Assembly (NCBI GenBank): GCA_005882155.1
Contig: VBCQ01000050.1
Span: 1-8,635 of the forward strand
From: Betaproteobacteria bacterium
GTDB lineage: Bacteria > Pseudomonadota > Gammaproteobacteria > Burkholderiales > Burkholderiaceae_C
DNA length: 8,635 bases
Reading direction: 5' to 3'
Shown here piece by piece: positions 7,024-8,635 of the stretch (position 1 is the stretch's first letter; each line of letters begins with the position of its first letter). A model generated the notes under the pieces. It was not told the origin of the DNA and did not search any database. It saw only the letters and a list, made by a program, of their open reading frames with translations. Position numbers and translations under genes: made by a program.

Positions 7024-7029
7024 ATTATA
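7024..7029 (-). promoter_or_regulatory. -10 box of the tRNA-Gly promoter
   Basis: The minus strand reads TATAAT, a perfect sigma-70 -10 hexamer, ending 11 bases before the first tRNA base. No convincing -35 hexamer is seen 16-18 bases upstream; TTGTGC is present but 25 bases away. In such GC-rich DNA the exact match in this position is strong evidence. Confidence 0.75.
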
Positions 7030-7070
7030 AAGAGCGCTGCGCGGGCGGGCTGCGGCACAATGCGGCCCCC

Positions 7071-7674
7071 ATGTCCGACAGCTCCGAGTCCGCCAAACAC
7101 CGCATCCGCAGCTACGTCGTGCGCGCCGGTCGCATGGGCCCGGGTCAGACGCGCGCGCTCGCCGAGCTGGGTCCGCGCTTCGTGCTGCCGTTTGCCGAGT
7201 CCGTGGTCGAATGGTCGGCGCAGTTCGGCCGCGACGCGCCGCGCATCCTCGAAATCGGCTTCGGCATGGGCGACGCAACGGCGGCCATCGCGCAGGCCTT
7301 GCCCGATATCGACTTCATCGGCGTCGAGGTGCACACGCCGGGAGTCGGCGCGCTGCTTCGGCAAATCGGCGAGCGCAATTTTGTTCTTTTCCGACCCGTG
7401 GCACAAGAAGCGGCACCACAAGCGGCGCCTGATCCAGGCGGACTTCGTGCGCCTGCTGGCGACGCGCATCGCGAGCGGCGGCACCTTGCACTGCGCGACC
7501 GATTGGCAGCCGTATGCGCAGCAGATGCTCGCCGTGCTGTCGGCCGAGCCGCAGCTCGTCAACACCGCCGACGGCTTCGCGCCGCGCCCCGACTATCGGC
7601 CGCTGACCAAGTTCGAGAACCGCGGCCTGAAGCTCGGCCACAGCGTGTGGGACCTGGTGTTTCGCAAAATCTGA
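7071..7674 (+). pseudogene. trmB: tRNA (guanine-N7)-methyltransferase, broken by internal deletion and frameshift
   Basis: TrmB makes m7G46 in tRNA using S-adenosylmethionine. The first part runs in frame from ATG 7071 to about 7379: IRSYVVRAGRM, the cofactor-binding loop ILEIGFGMGDAT (59-70) and FIGVEVHTPGVGALLRQIGERN (82-103). The rest lies in the next frame from about 7378 to TGA 7672-7674: FFSDPWHKKRHHKRR, CATDWQPYAQQML and TKFENRGLKLGHSVWDL, all TrmB hallmarks. Relatives have about 28 residues between the two parts, including the HDAVEVL segment with a cofactor-binding aspartate. Loss of about 83 bases would explain both the gap and the frame change. FPDP is also altered to FSDP. No ribosome site precedes the start; CACAAT at 7056-7061 could be a -10 box for a nearly leaderless mRNA. 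No active enzyme is expected as the sequence stands. Confidence 0.85.
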
Positions 7675-8514
7675 TCAGCGCTTCGGCGCTTCGAAGTTGA
7701 ACCGCGACGCAACCGTCGCGAAACCGCAGCGCTTCATGTTGGCGAGCGACGGGTTCGGCTCGTCGGCGATGGCCTCTCCCGTCTCGGTGACGATGTGCTC
7801 GCAGCCTGCCGCGATCGCATCGGCGATGCGCAGCGCCATCAGCGCGCCCTGAGCGCCGCGCCGGCGATGCGATTCGACGACCGATCCCATGCCGAGCCAG
7901 GCATTGTCGCCATCGACGAACAGACAGCCGCCGCCGACCACGCGTTGCTCGTCGGTCACCGCATAGACGCGCCAGCGCGGACGACCGTGCAACGCGGCAA
8001 GCCAGTCCGCCATGAACGGCGGCATGCCGAACGCTTGCGCGATCGCGCTCGTGACCGGGGCGACGTCGTCGTCGCGCGCAGGCACGACATTTAGATCGGT
8101 GTGAATCGTCGGCGGCGGCTGCGTGCCGCGCAGCATCTTGGCCCAGCGGCGCCGCGATGCCAGCGTGAAGCCACGGTGTTGCAGCAGCTCGGGCATCGTC
8201 GTGGGCTCGGCGAACGGGTTCCAGTGCAGCCACCAGGTTGCGCTGCCGGCTTTGGCATAGACCTGCACCAGCGCGTCGACGTCGGCGTCGCTCGCGGCAG
8301 CAGCGAGCCCCAGTCCGATCGCGCGGTTGAACATCGGCGTCGGCAGCCCCGGCGCGATCAGCGGCGTCGCGCCGACGTGCTGCTGAACATCGATGCCGAG
8401 GCGAGCTTTCAATGACGCGGGTGCGGCGTCGAACAGGTCGGAATACGCGGCTGCCTCGACGCTGTCCGCGTGGACGGCAGCGCTTTGGCCATCGAGGTTC
8501 ATGCGGGGTTCCAT
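7675..8514 (-). CDS. GNAT-family N-acetyltransferase with an extra N-terminal domain
   Basis: This 279-residue protein carries a C-terminal acetyltransferase domain (about residues 140-272). The acetyl-CoA pyrophosphate-binding loop is HRRRGAQGAL (216-225), and NPSLANMKRCGF (254-265) is typical of the last helix and strand. Residues 20-130 (FNRAIGLGL, WWLHWNPFAEP, LQHRGF, RRRWAKMLRG) look like a second, divergent GNAT-like half, as in tandem GNAT proteins that have only one active domain. The acceptor substrate is unknown. ATG 8514 has no clear ribosome site; ATG 8502 (MNLDGQ) has GGAA at a suitable distance and may be the true start. It lies 19 bases after the uppP stop, probably in one operon. 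Its stop abuts the convergent trmB stop with no bases between. Confidence 0.85.
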   Translation of the reverse strand: MEPRMNLDGQSAAVHADSVEAAAYSDLFDAAPASLKARLGIDVQQHVGATPLIAPGLPTPMFNRAIGLGLAAAASDADVDALVQVYAKAGSATWWLHWNPFAEPTTMPELLQHRGFTLASRRRWAKMLRGTQPPPTIHTDLNVVPARDDDVAPVTSAIAQAFGMPPFMADWLAALHGRPRWRVYAVTDEQRVVGGGCLFVDGDNAWLGMGSVVESHRRRGAQGALMALRIADAIAAGCEHIVTETGEAIADEPNPSLANMKRCGFATVASRFNFEAPKR

Positions 8515-8533
8515 GCTGGAAAGGCAAACCCGC

Positions 8534-8635
8534 TCAGTCGACCCAGACCACGATCCCGCTCCACGCGGTGAGCAACACGACGATGCCGAACGCGATGCGG
8601 TACCACGCGAACGGCACGAAGGTGTGGGTCGAGAT
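8534..8635 (-). CDS. uppP: Undecaprenyl-diphosphatase UppP (BacA), C-terminal fragment
   Basis: The last 33 residues and the TGA stop (8534-8536) are present; the rest lies beyond the window. The sequence ends with FVPFAWYRIAFGIVVLL and a short hydrophobic tail, which matches the final membrane segment of the UppP/BacA family (F-x-x-FAWYRI-x-FG). The enzyme removes a phosphate from undecaprenyl diphosphate, recycling the lipid carrier for cell-wall synthesis at the inner membrane. The call rests on a short but distinctive segment. The GNAT gene follows closely downstream on the same strand. Confidence 0.75.
   Translation of the reverse strand: MSTHTFVPFAWYRIAFGIVVLLTAWSGIVVWVD

Noticed and set aside
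6473..7030. A plus-strand open frame ending in a peptide like GIEPSYEAWEAAVLPLNYTR
   Set aside because: That ending is the antisense translation of tRNA-Gly, a known source of spurious protein annotations.
7559..8527. A 322-residue minus-strand open frame overlapping the GNAT gene
   Set aside because: It lies in another frame of the GNAT gene, is arginine-rich and shows no motif.
1..8635. CRISPR array, insertion sequence, phage or defence genes
   Set aside because: No regularly spaced repeats, terminal inverted repeats, transposase, integrase or defence motifs were seen on either strand.

Overview
The window is a high-GC, gene-dense stretch of a proteobacterial chromosome. Codon bias, the tRNA-Gly/trmB layout and the protein families fit a betaproteobacterium, most likely Burkholderiales. 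That placement is inferred from sequence character, because no database could be searched.

Positions 1-5913 (+ strand) form one operon-like block. It holds the C-terminal end of a polyamine-type ABC ATPase, a periplasmic substrate-binding protein with a signal peptide, two inner-membrane permeases (PotB and PotC types), a GbuA/SpeB-family ureohydrolase and a GabD-type succinate-semialdehyde dehydrogenase. Read together, the block imports a guanidino compound or polyamine (4-guanidinobutyrate is the best guess). It would then release urea to give 4-aminobutyrate and finish with succinate semialdehyde to succinate. The GABA aminotransferase that would link the last two enzymes is not in the window. 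A REP-like inverted repeat lies between the binding-protein gene and the first permease gene.

Positions 5914-7012 (- strand) hold tRNA-Gly(CCC) with its -10 box and an intrinsic terminator. Downstream is a gene for a pseudo-receiver plus degenerate GGDEF protein that has lost the catalytic motif but kept an RxxD I-site, so it looks like a c-di-GMP receptor. Positions 7071-7674 (+) hold trmB. Positions 7675-8635 (-) hold a GNAT acetyltransferase gene and the 3' end of uppP.

The most unusual feature is damage to three genes within about 3.2 kb. The ureohydrolase lacks about 25 internal residues that include two metal-binding aspartates. gabD lacks its last dozen or so residues and its stop codon, and runs into the opposing gene. 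trmB lacks about 28 residues and is frameshifted. These may be real deletions or shared assembly errors, and reads are needed to decide. No new defence, mobile or CRISPR system is visible.
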